Counted from the stretch's first letter, positions 9,269 to 18,964 are shown. The stretch: DNA of 64,000 nt from Spirulina major PCC 6313 (GCF_001890765.1 NZ_KV878783.1:910098-974097); one strand, 5' to 3'. The notes: generated from the sequence alone by a model not told the origin. Program-made: numbers and translations.

Positions 9269-10600
9269 TCACGATGAGGTGTAAATCTGGTATTCCGTTG
9301 CCACTTCTGCCGCCATAATGTGCCGGAGCGAAACGGGTAAAATCACTTCTAGATAGGGTCGCCACGCTCGCAAGCGTTGTTGAACGTTGGTGTCGTGGGT
9401 GTTCAGGTCAGAGCGGTATTCAGCGCGGTAATAGGCATCGTGGCGGGATTTTTGCGCCATGGCGGTTAACAGTGTTTCGACATTGTGGCCTGTGGCGTTT
9501 TGGTGAATTTGAGCGATCGCCTCCTCATAGGTAATCTGCGTAAAGGTGTCATGGCGCACCGTTCCGGCAATATAAGCATCATGAAACTTCCGTTCAAAGC
9601 GCAGTAACAAGCGTTGCGACGGCAAATAAAAATCAAATCCCCACGCTCGGCTCATTTGCTCTTCAACATACCCCGGCGTTGGAAGCGACCCATTCCGATG
9701 CTGGGCGTTGAGGGCTGCCGGAACCGTGGGATCTGACCAAGCCAACGGGGTGAAATCCTGAATTTTATCGAGCCGGTAATTGTACCAATGATGCTCTAGG
9801 TCGGGGTTAAAGCCGCAGAGATACACCGCCCGCCGCACATAATAGGCACAGACGGGATATACCACCGCCGTCACCGTTTGCCTAGCCCGCGCACTGCGAT
9901 ACGTCAGGTGAATGGGGGGGATCGGGTCATCTTGCCACACCTCCCGAAGATGCTCGTGCCATTGATCCACCGCATCCGTTGCCGCCTCAGGGACAACATA
10001 ATCGAGATGGAGAAAAAACCGCGCCCCGTCTTCGGTCTGTAAGGACAGGTTGTGCATGATGGTGGCGAGGTCGGGATGGAGTTGGTCGATGGCGGGGGTG
10101 GAGGATGAGGGGGCGATCGCCACTTTTGGCCACGTCTGAACCCGCCGATAGGTCGAGCCTTCAGCGGTCAACCCCCCCAACTGCACTAAAAGTTTCAGGT
10201 CATGGGCAAGGGATCGCCGCGTTACGGCAAAGGGCCGCCGCGCGAGCACCTGCGTTAATTTTTCAGCCTCGATATGGTGTTGGGCGATCGCCCGCCATTG
10301 TTGCACCTCCGCCGCCCTCGCCCCTTGAAACAAAAGCTGGCTCGCGGTTTGAGCACAGAGGCAATCGGGATCATGGCCGAGGGGCAGCGTATCATCGCGG
10401 GGGTGGGTCGCGGTCAACAGCAGATCACGACATTGGGCATAGGTAAACGGGTCAGACGGCGATCGCCCCTCCGTGCCATAAAAAAACCTGCCCCACACCC
10501 ACAACCGCACCGCCAGCAAAAAATTCTGCCGTAACGCCCCCTGGGCCAACCATTGCAACACCTCTAGCGGTGGTAATGTGTCAAAAAATATCTCAGACAT
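9269..10600 (-). CDS. TIGR03985-type CRISPR-associated WYL-like regulator
   Basis: A protein of about 443 residues. The N-terminal PPLEVLQWLAQGALRQNFLLAVRLW resembles the CRISPR-associated family TIGR03985, known from cyanobacterial cas loci. The middle contains a WYL-type domain (YPVCAYYVRRAVYLCGF, then the YNYRLDKIQDF strand), a fold that senses ligands in transcription factors. It is first in the minus-strand cas operon and divergent from csx3, the classic place for a local regulator. The ATG at 10600 (MSEIFFDTLPP) is preferred over one 12 codons upstream. Regulatory function is inferred. Confidence 0.75.
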   Translation of the reverse strand: MSEIFFDTLPPLEVLQWLAQGALRQNFLLAVRLWVWGRFFYGTEGRSPSDPFTYAQCRDLLLTATHPRDDTLPLGHDPDCLCAQTASQLLFQGARAAEVQQWRAIAQHHIEAEKLTQVLARRPFAVTRRSLAHDLKLLVQLGGLTAEGSTYRRVQTWPKVAIAPSSSTPAIDQLHPDLATIMHNLSLQTEDGARFFLHLDYVVPEAATDAVDQWHEHLREVWQDDPIPPIHLTYRSARARQTVTAVVYPVCAYYVRRAVYLCGFNPDLEHHWYNYRLDKIQDFTPLAWSDPTVPAALNAQHRNGSLPTPGYVEEQMSRAWGFDFYLPSQRLLLRFERKFHDAYIAGTVRHDTFTQITYEEAIAQIHQNATGHNVETLLTAMAQKSRHDAYYRAEYRSDLNTHDTNVQQRLRAWRPYLEVILPVSLRHIMAAEVATEYQIYTSS

Positions 10601-10636
10601 TAACAAAGCCCCCCAAACCGTCTTATCTCTTAACAT

Positions 10637-10654
10637 TGGAAGCTCATACTTCCA
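10637..10654. promoter_or_regulatory. Candidate operator in the divergent cas promoter region
   Basis: A perfect inverted repeat TGGAAG-CTCATA-CTTCCA lies in the 112-bp gap between the WYL regulator (leftward) and csx3 (rightward). It is the only obvious dyad there. A dimeric regulator bound here could control both cas directions. No footprint can be inferred. Confidence 0.4.
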
Positions 10655-10712
10655 GCCTCCTGCTACAGTAATAGCGTCTTGTCCGGTCTTGGATCACCCA
10701 ATATCGATTACT

Positions 10713-11051
10713 ATGCCGAACATCCACCTCAGCGTCATTTCCCACACCACCCAGAATGGCATTGCGTATCAACATTTACGCTTCCAGATCGCAACCGATG
10801 ATCACCTCATCGAACCCCCAGACCTGAAAGACCTCACCCTGCCCCCCGCCCTCGACTTCAGCCAAGGCGTTGTCATTGAAGGGAAAGGCCCCATTTGGCT
10901 TTACGGGCATCTTGTCCATGAATGCCATCCCGCCGCTTGGGTTGCTTGCTATGATCCACGCCTTGGAGCCGTGGTTGTGTCTGCCCATACCCGGCAAGTG
11001 CAGGTCGGACAAATCTTGGCCCTCACCTTACCCGTTGCCCCAGTTCCGTAA
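10713..11051 (+). CDS. csx3: Csx3 (Crn3-type ring nuclease)
   Basis: A 112-residue protein of normal Csx3 size. The family signature is present: GPIWLYGHLVHECHPAAW followed by YDPRLGAVVVSAH. His72, Asp81 and Arg83 match the residues reported to matter for cleavage of cyclic tetra-adenylate in archaeal Csx3. The family is known to bind and degrade cA4, which would switch off a type III response. The ATG at 10713 was chosen over an upstream in-frame start at 10578, which would overlap the divergent WYL gene. It is followed 57 bp later by a second, fused Csx3. Confidence 0.9.
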   Translation: MPNIHLSVISHTTQNGIAYQHLRFQIATDDHLIEPPDLKDLTLPPALDFSQGVVIEGKGPIWLYGHLVHECHPAAWVACYDPRLGAVVVSAHTRQVQVGQILALTLPVAPVP

Positions 11052-11108
11052 CCGATCGCTCCAGCGCATCCCTTCCTTGTTCGCCTCCAGAGTCTGGAGA
11101 CTGCACCC

Positions 11109-12020
11109 ATGCAACGTCGTAACATTGAACTTCAAGTCATTACCTTGCCCACAACCGCAGGGTTGCCCTGTCAAACCCTGGTGATCAACCTCTTGCGCCG
11201 GGCCAAACCTGAAGACCTCGAACCCCTCGCGTTACCTCCCAATCTCGATCTTACCCAAGGGGTGCTGATCTTTGGTGCAGCCCCGATCTGGCTCTATGGT
11301 TGTTTGATTGCTCTTTGTCGATCAGCCCCCTGGATCGCCACCTATCATGTGCGCAGACATGGCGGCATCGTTGTGGCCAGCCGCATCGCCGCCCATCCCG
11401 TCGGGGCGATAATCCCCATTGAGCACGCCCCCACCCAACACCCCGCGATCCTGATTGGTGGCCCCCCCAGCAGTGGAAAAAGTGTCCTTTCGTACAGCCT
11501 CAATCGCGCTCTGATTCAGCATATCCCCCACCTCAAAACGCATCTGTTTCGCGCCAATTGGGACGGAGAGGGCAACCACACCTACGAAAGTCTCAACACC
11601 ACCCGCTCTGAACAACTCCGCCGCCAGAATAATCCCAAGCTCCAACATCAACCCGATGCCCCTGAAAAAATCGCCCGCTTTTTCCAAGGACGCGGCGAAG
11701 AAGTCCCGAATCTTCGCTCGATGATGGATCTAACCCTGGTGGATATTGGCGGCCGCACGGATCGCGATCGCCTCCCCGTCGTCACCGCCTGCACCCACTC
11801 AATCATCATCAGCAGCGACCCCGAAAAAATTGGGGATTGGCGCGATCTCTGCGATCCCTATTTACAGCCCCTCGCGATTATCCACAGTGTCCAAGCATCA
11901 CGGGTGGAGGTTGTGCGATCTGATCCTTACCTTGAGGTGATTGCGGGGCCGTGGGAGCGGGGCCAAGATTGTCAGGTTCCGGAGGTGTTGCGCGATCGCG
12001 TTTTATCGGTTTTATCTTAA
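11109..12020 (+). CDS. Csx3-P-loop (Csx3-AAA) fusion with degenerate Csx3 site
   Basis: A 303-residue fusion. Residues 1-105 are a Csx3 domain (GAAPIWLYGCLIALCRSAPW), but the catalytic positions are altered: the His equivalent is Arg71 and the Asp equivalent is His80. From 112 onward there is a P-loop NTPase with Walker A GGPPSSGKS (117-125) and Walker B LTLVDIGGR. Csx3-AAA fusions are known in cyanobacterial type III loci. Here the Csx3 part may bind a cyclic nucleotide without cutting it, or act with the intact Csx3 next door. GC content is like the type I genes, not like the cas10 operon that follows. Confidence 0.88.
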   Translation: MQRRNIELQVITLPTTAGLPCQTLVINLLRRAKPEDLEPLALPPNLDLTQGVLIFGAAPIWLYGCLIALCRSAPWIATYHVRRHGGIVVASRIAAHPVGAIIPIEHAPTQHPAILIGGPPSSGKSVLSYSLNRALIQHIPHLKTHLFRANWDGEGNHTYESLNTTRSEQLRRQNNPKLQHQPDAPEKIARFFQGRGEEVPNLRSMMDLTLVDIGGRTDRDRLPVVTACTHSIIISSDPEKIGDWRDLCDPYLQPLAIIHSVQASRVEVVRSDPYLEVIAGPWERGQDCQVPEVLRDRVLSVLS

Positions 12021-12053
12021 GGTTAGTTACTCATTATTGATTGGATAATTGTT

Positions 12054-13742
12054 ATGTATCTTGTTCTCATTGAAACGTCTGGTAATCAGCACTACATTTT
12101 TTCCACGAACCGCCTTCGCGAAAATATCGGCGCGTCGGAGTTAACCTATCAGGCGGGAACTTTGTGGGTGATTGAAGCCGTTGCTATTCAAAATAAAGAG
12201 GTGTTATTCCCAGATTGGCGTACACCAGAAAAGCTAAGGGAAATGTTGCGTAAGGATAATCCTGCTCTTGAAAGTTCAAATCGTAAAGCGGAGATTATTG
12301 TAGCAGCATCTGGTAAAGCGTTAATTTTAACCAGAAATAAAAAAACTGCGAAAGCAATTATCTCTCATGTCACTAAAACTGCTTTGATAAAAGCACCAGG
12401 ACTTGACATTTCTGGCGTTTATGAAGAAATTGAAGATTGGGACAATGATTCTCTAGCGGATGCGATCAAGGCAGTTCATAAAAAGTTTGAAGAGGCGCGA
12501 TCGCGCCGTTCCTCCGCAGAAAACCGTTTTCTCCGCCTCCCCATAGTCGCCAGTTGTGCCGTTAGTGGTTTACCCGCTTCTGAAATTGACTATCTAGGGA
12601 AAGAACGAAAGTTGATTTCAAAAGTTAGTGCGGTTAAGTGTGATAAAGCTCCAGATGCTCAAACAAGGCTGACAAGTTTGGATGAAAAGCTTAAAAAGCA
12701 AATTGACCAAATACTTCGTGATGAGGAATCCACCGAAGAGAAACGCTCTTGGTTAGCAATTGTTCATGCAGATGGCAATGGTTTAGGTCAAATTTTCATA
12801 AAATTTGAAGATTATATCGGAGAAGATAAAAGCAATCGTAACTACATTAACCATTACCGAGAATTTTCTTTAGCCCTTGACGAGTGTACAGAAGCCGCTT
12901 TCAAAGAAGCGTTAAACATTTTTCCAGAAGAGCCAGATTTAAAAACTGAAAAAATGATTCCAATTGTTCCCTTGATCATTGGTGGTGATGACTTAACTGT
13001 TGTCTGTGATGGTCATTATGCCCTTGAATTCACCAGAGTATTCTTACAGAAATTTGAAGAACAAACTAAAAACAAACCTGCTATTTCTAAAATCGCCGAG
13101 GAAGCATTTGGTATAGGTCGTCTTTCTGCTTGTGCAGGGGTTGCTATTGTGAAACGTCACTTTCCGTTCTCTGTTGCTTATGAACTTGCAGAGAAGCTGA
13201 TTAAATCTGCCAAAGATGTCAAGCGAAAAGTCACTTGTGTTCCTATCCCAGATAAAATTCCTGAAAATCCCCCTACCCCCTTTCCTTGTTCAGCAATTGA
13301 TTTTCATATTCTCTATGATACAAGCGGTGTTGATTTAAGTGATATTCGCGCTCAACTTGAGCCAGAATCTAATACTCAACTTTATAATCGTCCCTATGTG
13401 GTAAGCGAAAATCTAGAACAAGCTAATGGAAAAGATTGGGCAAAACTACATCGTTGGGAATTGCTCAGTAATCGGGTTCATGCTCTTAAAGCTGGAAAAC
13501 TTCCCAGTAGCCAAAGTCATGCTTTTCGCACTACTTTATTTATCAACAAATCGGCGGCAGATTCTCAATACAAACTGATTGAACAACGTTACGACTTAAC
13601 CCCATTTACTGAATCAGAGAAATCTTTATTTTATCAAAGTCAAGATATTTATAGCACATCATTCCTTGATGCTCTAGATGCAATGAATTTTTTGAAATCG
13701 GCTCAACATGAACAAAACCAAACCGAGGAAGAAGCAGAATGA
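12054..13742 (+). CDS. cas10: Cas10, HD-less, GGDD-containing (type III-Dv-like)
   Basis: A 562-residue Cas10-like protein, short for the family because the N-terminal HD nuclease domain is missing. The first palm-like segment begins QHYIFSTNRLRENIGASEL. The catalytic palm has LAIVHADGNGLG (Asp240) and an intact GGDD at 310-313 (IIGGDDLTVV), which predicts cyclic oligoadenylate synthesis. Without HD it should lack ssDNase activity. NCBI-style names for close relatives are 'Cas10/Cmr2 second palm domain' proteins. It overlaps the next gene by 4 bp (ATGA). Composition is AT-rich relative to the upstream genes. Confidence 0.88.
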   Translation: MYLVLIETSGNQHYIFSTNRLRENIGASELTYQAGTLWVIEAVAIQNKEVLFPDWRTPEKLREMLRKDNPALESSNRKAEIIVAASGKALILTRNKKTAKAIISHVTKTALIKAPGLDISGVYEEIEDWDNDSLADAIKAVHKKFEEARSRRSSAENRFLRLPIVASCAVSGLPASEIDYLGKERKLISKVSAVKCDKAPDAQTRLTSLDEKLKKQIDQILRDEESTEEKRSWLAIVHADGNGLGQIFIKFEDYIGEDKSNRNYINHYREFSLALDECTEAAFKEALNIFPEEPDLKTEKMIPIVPLIIGGDDLTVVCDGHYALEFTRVFLQKFEEQTKNKPAISKIAEEAFGIGRLSACAGVAIVKRHFPFSVAYELAEKLIKSAKDVKRKVTCVPIPDKIPENPPTPFPCSAIDFHILYDTSGVDLSDIRAQLEPESNTQLYNRPYVVSENLEQANGKDWAKLHRWELLSNRVHALKAGKLPSSQSHAFRTTLFINKSAADSQYKLIEQRYDLTPFTESEKSLFYQSQDIYSTSFLDALDAMNFLKSAQHEQNQTEEEAE

Positions 13743-16195
13743 TTTTAACAGTTCCCGATACTTTTACCCTTCAAATCACAATGAACAGCGACTGGCATAT
13801 TGGTGCGGGTTCAGGTCGTGGTGAAATTGATAGCGAAGTTCAGCGTGATGCTGATGGCTTGCCCTATATTCCCGCGAAAACCTTAAACGGAATTTTACGA
13901 GATGGCTGTGAACAGGTCGCCCTGGCACTGGGGGGAGACTGGCAGCAGTGGATTGATTTCTTATTCGGCGACCAGCCTAATCGTGCTAAGAAGGAAACAG
14001 AAAAAGAGGCAGCAGAAACCGAGCCAAGGCCCGCAGCCCTTGCTATACATTCGGCTCATCTAGATCAAACCCTACGCGATGCACTCAAGGGCAAACGGGA
14101 ACTACAAAATGCAATTACCTTCATCAAACCCAGCGTTGCCATTGATCCTAAAAAAGGTTCAGCCGCTCCTCAAGCTCTCCGATTTGAAGAAGTGGCAAGA
14201 ATGGATGCAGTTCTTACAGCAGAAAACTGCACTCTCAATTTTGACAATTATTCAAGCATTACAGGTGATCAGAAAAAAATAGCTTTTGCCCTCTTGATTG
14301 CCGGAACAAAAATGATTGAGCGTTTAGGGGGGAAACGTCGCCGAGGAAATGGAAATTGTAAAATTACGGTAAATAATCAAGCCCATGACTGGTTGAAATG
14401 GCTGAAAAATAATCATCAAAAAACTAGCGATCCTCCACAATGGGAAAAACCGAAACTAGCAAGTCAAAATAAATCAGATGGTGTTCATAAATCCGATTCA
14501 ACTTGGTTTACTGTTCCTCTTACTATCACTACTCAATCTCCTATTGTTTTACCTAAACGAACAGTTGGGAACGTTGTGGAATGCTTGGACTATATCCCTG
14601 GTCGTTACTTTTTGGGTCACTTGCATAAAGTGTTAGGGAGTTTTATGGATGTGAGTGGTGCAATTAGTCGGGGTGAATTAGTGATAACGAATGCCACGAT
14701 TAAGATTGATGAGGTTGCAGGTCGTCCGACTCCATTTTGTATTTTCAGTAAAAAACTAGAGGGTGGTTTGAGTAAAACTAAGGTTGTTAAAGTTGGAGAA
14801 GTTTATAACCGTTTTCAAGAAGCAGAACCGAAAGATGAACAAGGAAAAGACATTCAAATAAAAGGTGAGCGAAGTGGGTATGTGGGTCAGTTTGATAGTT
14901 TTTACCTTCCCTCGTATAAGACTGTCAAACTAGAAGTCAATACTCATAACACGATTCATGATGAGTCTCAGCGTCCATCTTCTGAAACGGATGGGGCTGT
15001 TTATAGCTATCAAAATATTCCAGCCGATACAACGTTTAAGGCCGAGTTGCGACTACCTCAAAGTATTAAAGAATATTTGTCATCTAAAGATAAATCTAAA
15101 GACTGGTGGAAATTGCTTCATGGTGAAATCCGAATTGGTCAATCTAAAAAAGACCAATATGGCTTAGTTAAAGTTTCAGCTAAAAAGCCCAAACAGTTTA
15201 ATTCTTCTCACCAACTTCAAAACTTTTTATATGTTTGGTTTTTGTCGGATGTTTTAATGCGAGATAAGCGACTGAATCCAACAACTGATCCTGAAATTTT
15301 TCGAGAACGTTTAGAAACTGCATTAGATGTAAAGCTACACGAGCGACCACATGAGAAGCATGAGGATTTACTTTCGTTGATGATGAAACCACGCCGTACA
15401 GAGTCATGGCAGGTGCGTTGGGGTTTGCCACGTCCTTCGCTGCTGGGTTGGCAGGCGGGGAGTTGTGTTGTTTACGAAGTTGAGGGAGAGATTGATTCTA
15501 AAAAGTTGGCTGAGTTGGAAGCAAGGGGAATTGGCGATCGCCGCGCTGAAGGCTATGGACAAATCTGTTTCAATGATCCTCTTTTAATGGCAGAGCTTAA
15601 GGATAAAACTCGATCTGAGTCACCTAAGAAACTAGAGGATAAGCCTGATGTTGACTTCAAACCAATTCCTTACGATGTAACAATTTCTTACGATGAGCAA
15701 CCAGCCCTACCTAAATATGCTCGGACAATTGAGATCGCAGCATGGCGGGAGGCGATTGAGAATAAGGCGTTGGCTCTTGCTGCAAATATTTCAGATCGAG
15801 AAAGAATTTTAGGCATCAAAATTGATGGGAAAGACAGCCAACCACCGATGAGTCAATTGGGTGGACTGCGATCAGCCATGCGACACTTGACTCAACAAAT
15901 TTCACCCAACACAGTTACACAATGGATTGATGCGATTAAGCAAGTAGAAAACCGTAAGGATAAATGGCCTCAAGGAAGTCTTGAGACTATCCGCAGCTTA
16001 GTAAAAGACTTTGATCTGGTTTGGCGAGAGCTTGAAGATTACAATGACTTGACTATTACCGAAAATGGTAAAGCAAGGCTTGAATCTGACCTCTGGGCAG
16101 AAGCAGTGCGAACTTTAGTAGATGCTATGATTCGCGCCCACAAACGGGATTTAGAAAAAGTACAAAAAGACTCTAACAATGGGGAGGCAACATAA
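13739..16195 (+). CDS. Multi-domain RAMP, Cas7-5-11-like fusion
   Basis: An 818-residue fusion. A Cas7-like RAMP domain starts with DWHIGAGSGRGEID and LPYIPAKTLNGILRDG (residues 10-70). A second RAMP part opens near 260 (VPLTITTQSPIVLPKR, YIPGRYFLGHL), with a Cas5-like glycine-rich GIGDRRAEGYGQI near 600. The last 170 residues are all-helical and could be a fused Cas11. This order matches the Cas7-5-11 subunit of the Synechocystis type III-Dv complex. In that system it forms one end of the effector and contributes target-RNA cleavage. Domain boundaries are my estimates. Confidence 0.78.
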   Translation: MILTVPDTFTLQITMNSDWHIGAGSGRGEIDSEVQRDADGLPYIPAKTLNGILRDGCEQVALALGGDWQQWIDFLFGDQPNRAKKETEKEAAETEPRPAALAIHSAHLDQTLRDALKGKRELQNAITFIKPSVAIDPKKGSAAPQALRFEEVARMDAVLTAENCTLNFDNYSSITGDQKKIAFALLIAGTKMIERLGGKRRRGNGNCKITVNNQAHDWLKWLKNNHQKTSDPPQWEKPKLASQNKSDGVHKSDSTWFTVPLTITTQSPIVLPKRTVGNVVECLDYIPGRYFLGHLHKVLGSFMDVSGAISRGELVITNATIKIDEVAGRPTPFCIFSKKLEGGLSKTKVVKVGEVYNRFQEAEPKDEQGKDIQIKGERSGYVGQFDSFYLPSYKTVKLEVNTHNTIHDESQRPSSETDGAVYSYQNIPADTTFKAELRLPQSIKEYLSSKDKSKDWWKLLHGEIRIGQSKKDQYGLVKVSAKKPKQFNSSHQLQNFLYVWFLSDVLMRDKRLNPTTDPEIFRERLETALDVKLHERPHEKHEDLLSLMMKPRRTESWQVRWGLPRPSLLGWQAGSCVVYEVEGEIDSKKLAELEARGIGDRRAEGYGQICFNDPLLMAELKDKTRSESPKKLEDKPDVDFKPIPYDVTISYDEQPALPKYARTIEIAAWREAIENKALALAANISDRERILGIKIDGKDSQPPMSQLGGLRSAMRHLTQQISPNTVTQWIDAIKQVENRKDKWPQGSLETIRSLVKDFDLVWRELEDYNDLTITENGKARLESDLWAEAVRTLVDAMIRAHKRDLEKVQKDSNNGEAT

Positions 16196-16197
16196 TC

Positions 16198-17727
16198 ATG
16201 GCACGGGCAATACATACGCGCTGGAAAATTAGCGGCACACTAACGGCTGAAACACCCATTCATGTGGGGGGTATGGGAGGTGATGCGGATACGGATCTTG
16301 CCTTAGCGGTTAATGGTCGAGGTCACTACTACATTCCTGGTACGAGTTTGGCGGGGGCTTTGCGGGGTTGGATGAGTAAACCTTTTACTAACAATGATCT
16401 TGAAAAGTTAGAACACCCAGTTAATCAAATTTGGGGGTTTCAAGACAAACAAAGTAATGGTCATGCGAGTTTCATCATTATTGATGATGCTGAGGTTACA
16501 TTAACTCATAACATGACTATAGAAATTCGGGAAGGAGTAGGGATTGATCGCCACACCGGAGCCGCCGCCGATGGCTTTAAATATAGTCGTGCTATTCTTC
16601 CTAAAGGGGTTACTTTTCCTCTGAATATTACTCTCGATGGTCAAGCCAATAAAAATCCCGATGAACTCTGGAAAATTTTGCGTGCTCTAGAAGAAGGTGA
16701 TATTCGTATTGGAGCAGCAAAAACGCGAGGCTTGGGGAAAATAAAGCTGAGCATCACCAGTATTCATAAGCAAAAATTTGATGCTGAGAACATTTTTGAT
16801 GTTCTGCTCAGTGGTGGTCAACTGCGACAATGGGATGAGTTAAAACCTCAACAATATAATTCTCCAGATAAATTAACCTTAGATATTACTTGGAAGCCCA
16901 AAGATCCAGTTATGGTCAAAGCTGAAGGGGATGGGATTGCGGTGGATATTTTGCCTTTGGTGAGTCAGGCGACGGGAAAGACTCATTTTGTGATTCCAGG
17001 CAGTTCAATTAAAGGAGTGTTACGCGCCCATGCTGAACGCATTGTGCGAACAGTTTGTGAGTTAGAAACAAGCGATAAATTTCTTCATCAAGTCCAACTC
17101 AATCTAATTAATGAGGTATTTGGTGCTGCATCACGTAGCGAAAAAGACCCAGGAAAAATGGGTGCGCTATCGGTTGATGATTGTTATGCAACAATTGGGA
17201 TGAATCCTGAAAATTGGTCGGCTGTTGAGAATGCGACCAGTATGGCGGTGGGTGAGTTTAAACCGTTAGTGAATACTGCCATTAAGAAAAAGGATGAACG
17301 CTATCAAACTTTGCAGCCTGCGATGCACGTTGCTGTCGATCGCTGGACGGGAGGGGCGGCGGAGGGAATGCTGTACAGCGTTTTAGAACCGATTGGGGTT
17401 GACTGGGGACAGATTGGCATCCATCTAGATTTAGAACGGCTTAAGAAATATGGTGAGGGTAATGTGCAGCCTGCGATCGCGCTTCTTTTCCTCGTTCTCC
17501 GCGATTTTGCTAACCGAAAAATTCCTATCGGTTACGGTACAAATCGTGGTATGGGAACCGTTGAGGTGACAGAGATGAAGCTGAACTGTAGTCCAATTGA
17601 AGGATTGGCAGGAATTGATCAAGTTCAGGCGATCACGCCCGATTTATCCAGCCTGGGTAATGGTTTACTGCGCAACTTAACTAACGCTTGGCAAGATTGG
17701 ATTACTCAAAATCAGGAGGCAGCATGA
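16198..17727 (+). CDS. Tandem RAMP, Cas7-2x-like
   Basis: A 509-residue protein with two Cas7-type RAMP domains. The first has PIHVGGMGGDADTDLALA and YYIPGTSLAGALRGWM. The second, from about 225, has KAEGDGIAVDILPLV and FVIPGSSIKGVLRAHAERI. The paired aspartates before each IPG-S/T-S loop are where RNA-cleaving Cas7 subunits carry their catalytic residue. Two fused Cas7 units is the layout of Cas7-2x in type III-Dv. It starts 2 bp after the upstream gene, and csx19 begins inside its last codons (ATGA-type overlap). Confidence 0.82.
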   Translation: MARAIHTRWKISGTLTAETPIHVGGMGGDADTDLALAVNGRGHYYIPGTSLAGALRGWMSKPFTNNDLEKLEHPVNQIWGFQDKQSNGHASFIIIDDAEVTLTHNMTIEIREGVGIDRHTGAAADGFKYSRAILPKGVTFPLNITLDGQANKNPDELWKILRALEEGDIRIGAAKTRGLGKIKLSITSIHKQKFDAENIFDVLLSGGQLRQWDELKPQQYNSPDKLTLDITWKPKDPVMVKAEGDGIAVDILPLVSQATGKTHFVIPGSSIKGVLRAHAERIVRTVCELETSDKFLHQVQLNLINEVFGAASRSEKDPGKMGALSVDDCYATIGMNPENWSAVENATSMAVGEFKPLVNTAIKKKDERYQTLQPAMHVAVDRWTGGAAEGMLYSVLEPIGVDWGQIGIHLDLERLKKYGEGNVQPAIALLFLVLRDFANRKIPIGYGTNRGMGTVEVTEMKLNCSPIEGLAGIDQVQAITPDLSSLGNGLLRNLTNAWQDWITQNQEAA

Positions 17728-18311
17728 CTGAGACAACATCAACAATACTTTACAGTTATCGTAGCGATCAATTAGTGACGCTAGAGCAAGCAATTCAGCA
17801 TTGTGGTGATGTTTTAAAGGGGGCGATCGCCCTTCTTTATTCACCCACCGAGTGCTACTTTCTCAAAGTAACCAATGAAGAATTTTATGATTCTAGTGGA
17901 AAATTCGATAATTTGAATGATGTTTTTGAAGCCAGAATATTTACAGAACATAGCGAGTTACGTTGGTTAAATCGTGATAATGGTAAAGGAAATGCTGTTT
18001 TATTATCTGAATCAAAACAATCTCTTACAGACTTCCAAGAACTAGATTCAAAACCTTGTGAAGCCTTGAATCAAAAATATTTGCTTTGGGGTGAACCGGT
18101 CAAAAAATTAGATAATCCTCCAGGCTGGAAACGATTGGCAGAAGCCCGTATTGGCAAGCTCGATATTCCACTTGACACAGAAATAACAGGACGAGTTTAT
18201 CTCAAGACCTGTGAATATCTTGCTGAAGCGGATAATTATGGTAATGCTAAAGTGGATGATTATGGTAATTTTGGTGTGATTGAAGAACGATTAGTTGGGT
18301 TGGAGGTTTAG
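17724..18311 (+). CDS. csx19: Csx19 (TIGR03984-type), type III-D marker
   Basis: A 195-residue protein. The segment EARIFTEHSELRWLNRDNG, the tryptophan-containing KYLLWGE, then EARIGKLDIPL and the C-terminal GRVYLKTCEYLAE...ERLVGLEV match what I know of Csx19, a small subunit found in type III-D systems and part of the purified III-Dv complex. The ATG at 17724 overlaps the cas7-2x-like stop; an upstream in-frame start at 17688 would extend far into that gene. It supports subtype III-D for the operon. Confidence 0.8.
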   Translation: MTETTSTILYSYRSDQLVTLEQAIQHCGDVLKGAIALLYSPTECYFLKVTNEEFYDSSGKFDNLNDVFEARIFTEHSELRWLNRDNGKGNAVLLSESKQSLTDFQELDSKPCEALNQKYLLWGEPVKKLDNPPGWKRLAEARIGKLDIPLDTEITGRVYLKTCEYLAEADNYGNAKVDDYGNFGVIEERLVGLEV

Positions 18312-18317
18312 AGTACT

Positions 18318-18923
18318 ATGTCTTACAGTGCGTTTCGCCTTGATGATATCGAGCCTCAATTGGGTTTAACCATTAAAGAGTCTTCAACTTTATTCACTGA
18401 TGTACAGGTTCAGCCTGTGAGTGCTGCTCTGCAAGAGACTTTGGACTATAACTTGCCATTGGCTCTTGAAATTTCAACAGAAAAGGCGCGATCGGAGATG
18501 ATTTTAGTACCAATTTTGATTGAGCTTAAAAAGATATTCAACTCTAAAATTAGTTTGTTTTCCGGACGAGAGTTTAATATTGATCCAGAGCAAGGATTAG
18601 TGGGGTTTTGTGATTTTCTGATCAGTCAGTCTGCATCACAGTTAATTATTAAAGCACCCGTAGTTGTGATTGTTGAGGCGAAAAATGACAATATTCAATC
18701 AGGTTTGGGTCAATGTATCGCAGTGATGTACGCGGCACAGATTTTCAATCAACGTCAGGGTAACGGAGTGAAGGAGGTGTATGGCAGTGTCACGACGGGA
18801 ACAAACTGGAAGTTCTTACAGTTACTAGATCAAGTTGTTGAAGTTGATGTACGCGAGTACTTCTTGAATGACTTGAGTTTGATTTTGGGGGTCTTGAAGA
18901 AATTCATATCTGTCGAAAACTAG
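18318..18923 (+). CDS. PD-(D/E)XK nuclease-like protein embedded in the type III operon
   Basis: A 201-residue protein of no named family I recognise. It has the PD-(D/E)XK layout: Glu60 in EKARSEMILVPIL, Asp99 in GFCDFLI, and Glu120-Ala-Lys122 in VVVIVEAKND, followed by a GLGQCIAVMYAA helix with the accessory glutamine. Similar proteins are widespread in cyanobacteria without known function. Starting 6 bp after csx19 and on the same strand, it is co-transcribed with the effector. It could be an ancillary nuclease or a passenger. Confidence 0.65.
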   Translation: MSYSAFRLDDIEPQLGLTIKESSTLFTDVQVQPVSAALQETLDYNLPLALEISTEKARSEMILVPILIELKKIFNSKISLFSGREFNIDPEQGLVGFCDFLISQSASQLIIKAPVVVIVEAKNDNIQSGLGQCIAVMYAAQIFNQRQGNGVKEVYGSVTTGTNWKFLQLLDQVVEVDVREYFLNDLSLILGVLKKFISVEN

Positions 18924-18964
18924 AATTGCTTTTTGGTTATGTAGTGATTGTGGAGAATTGAATT

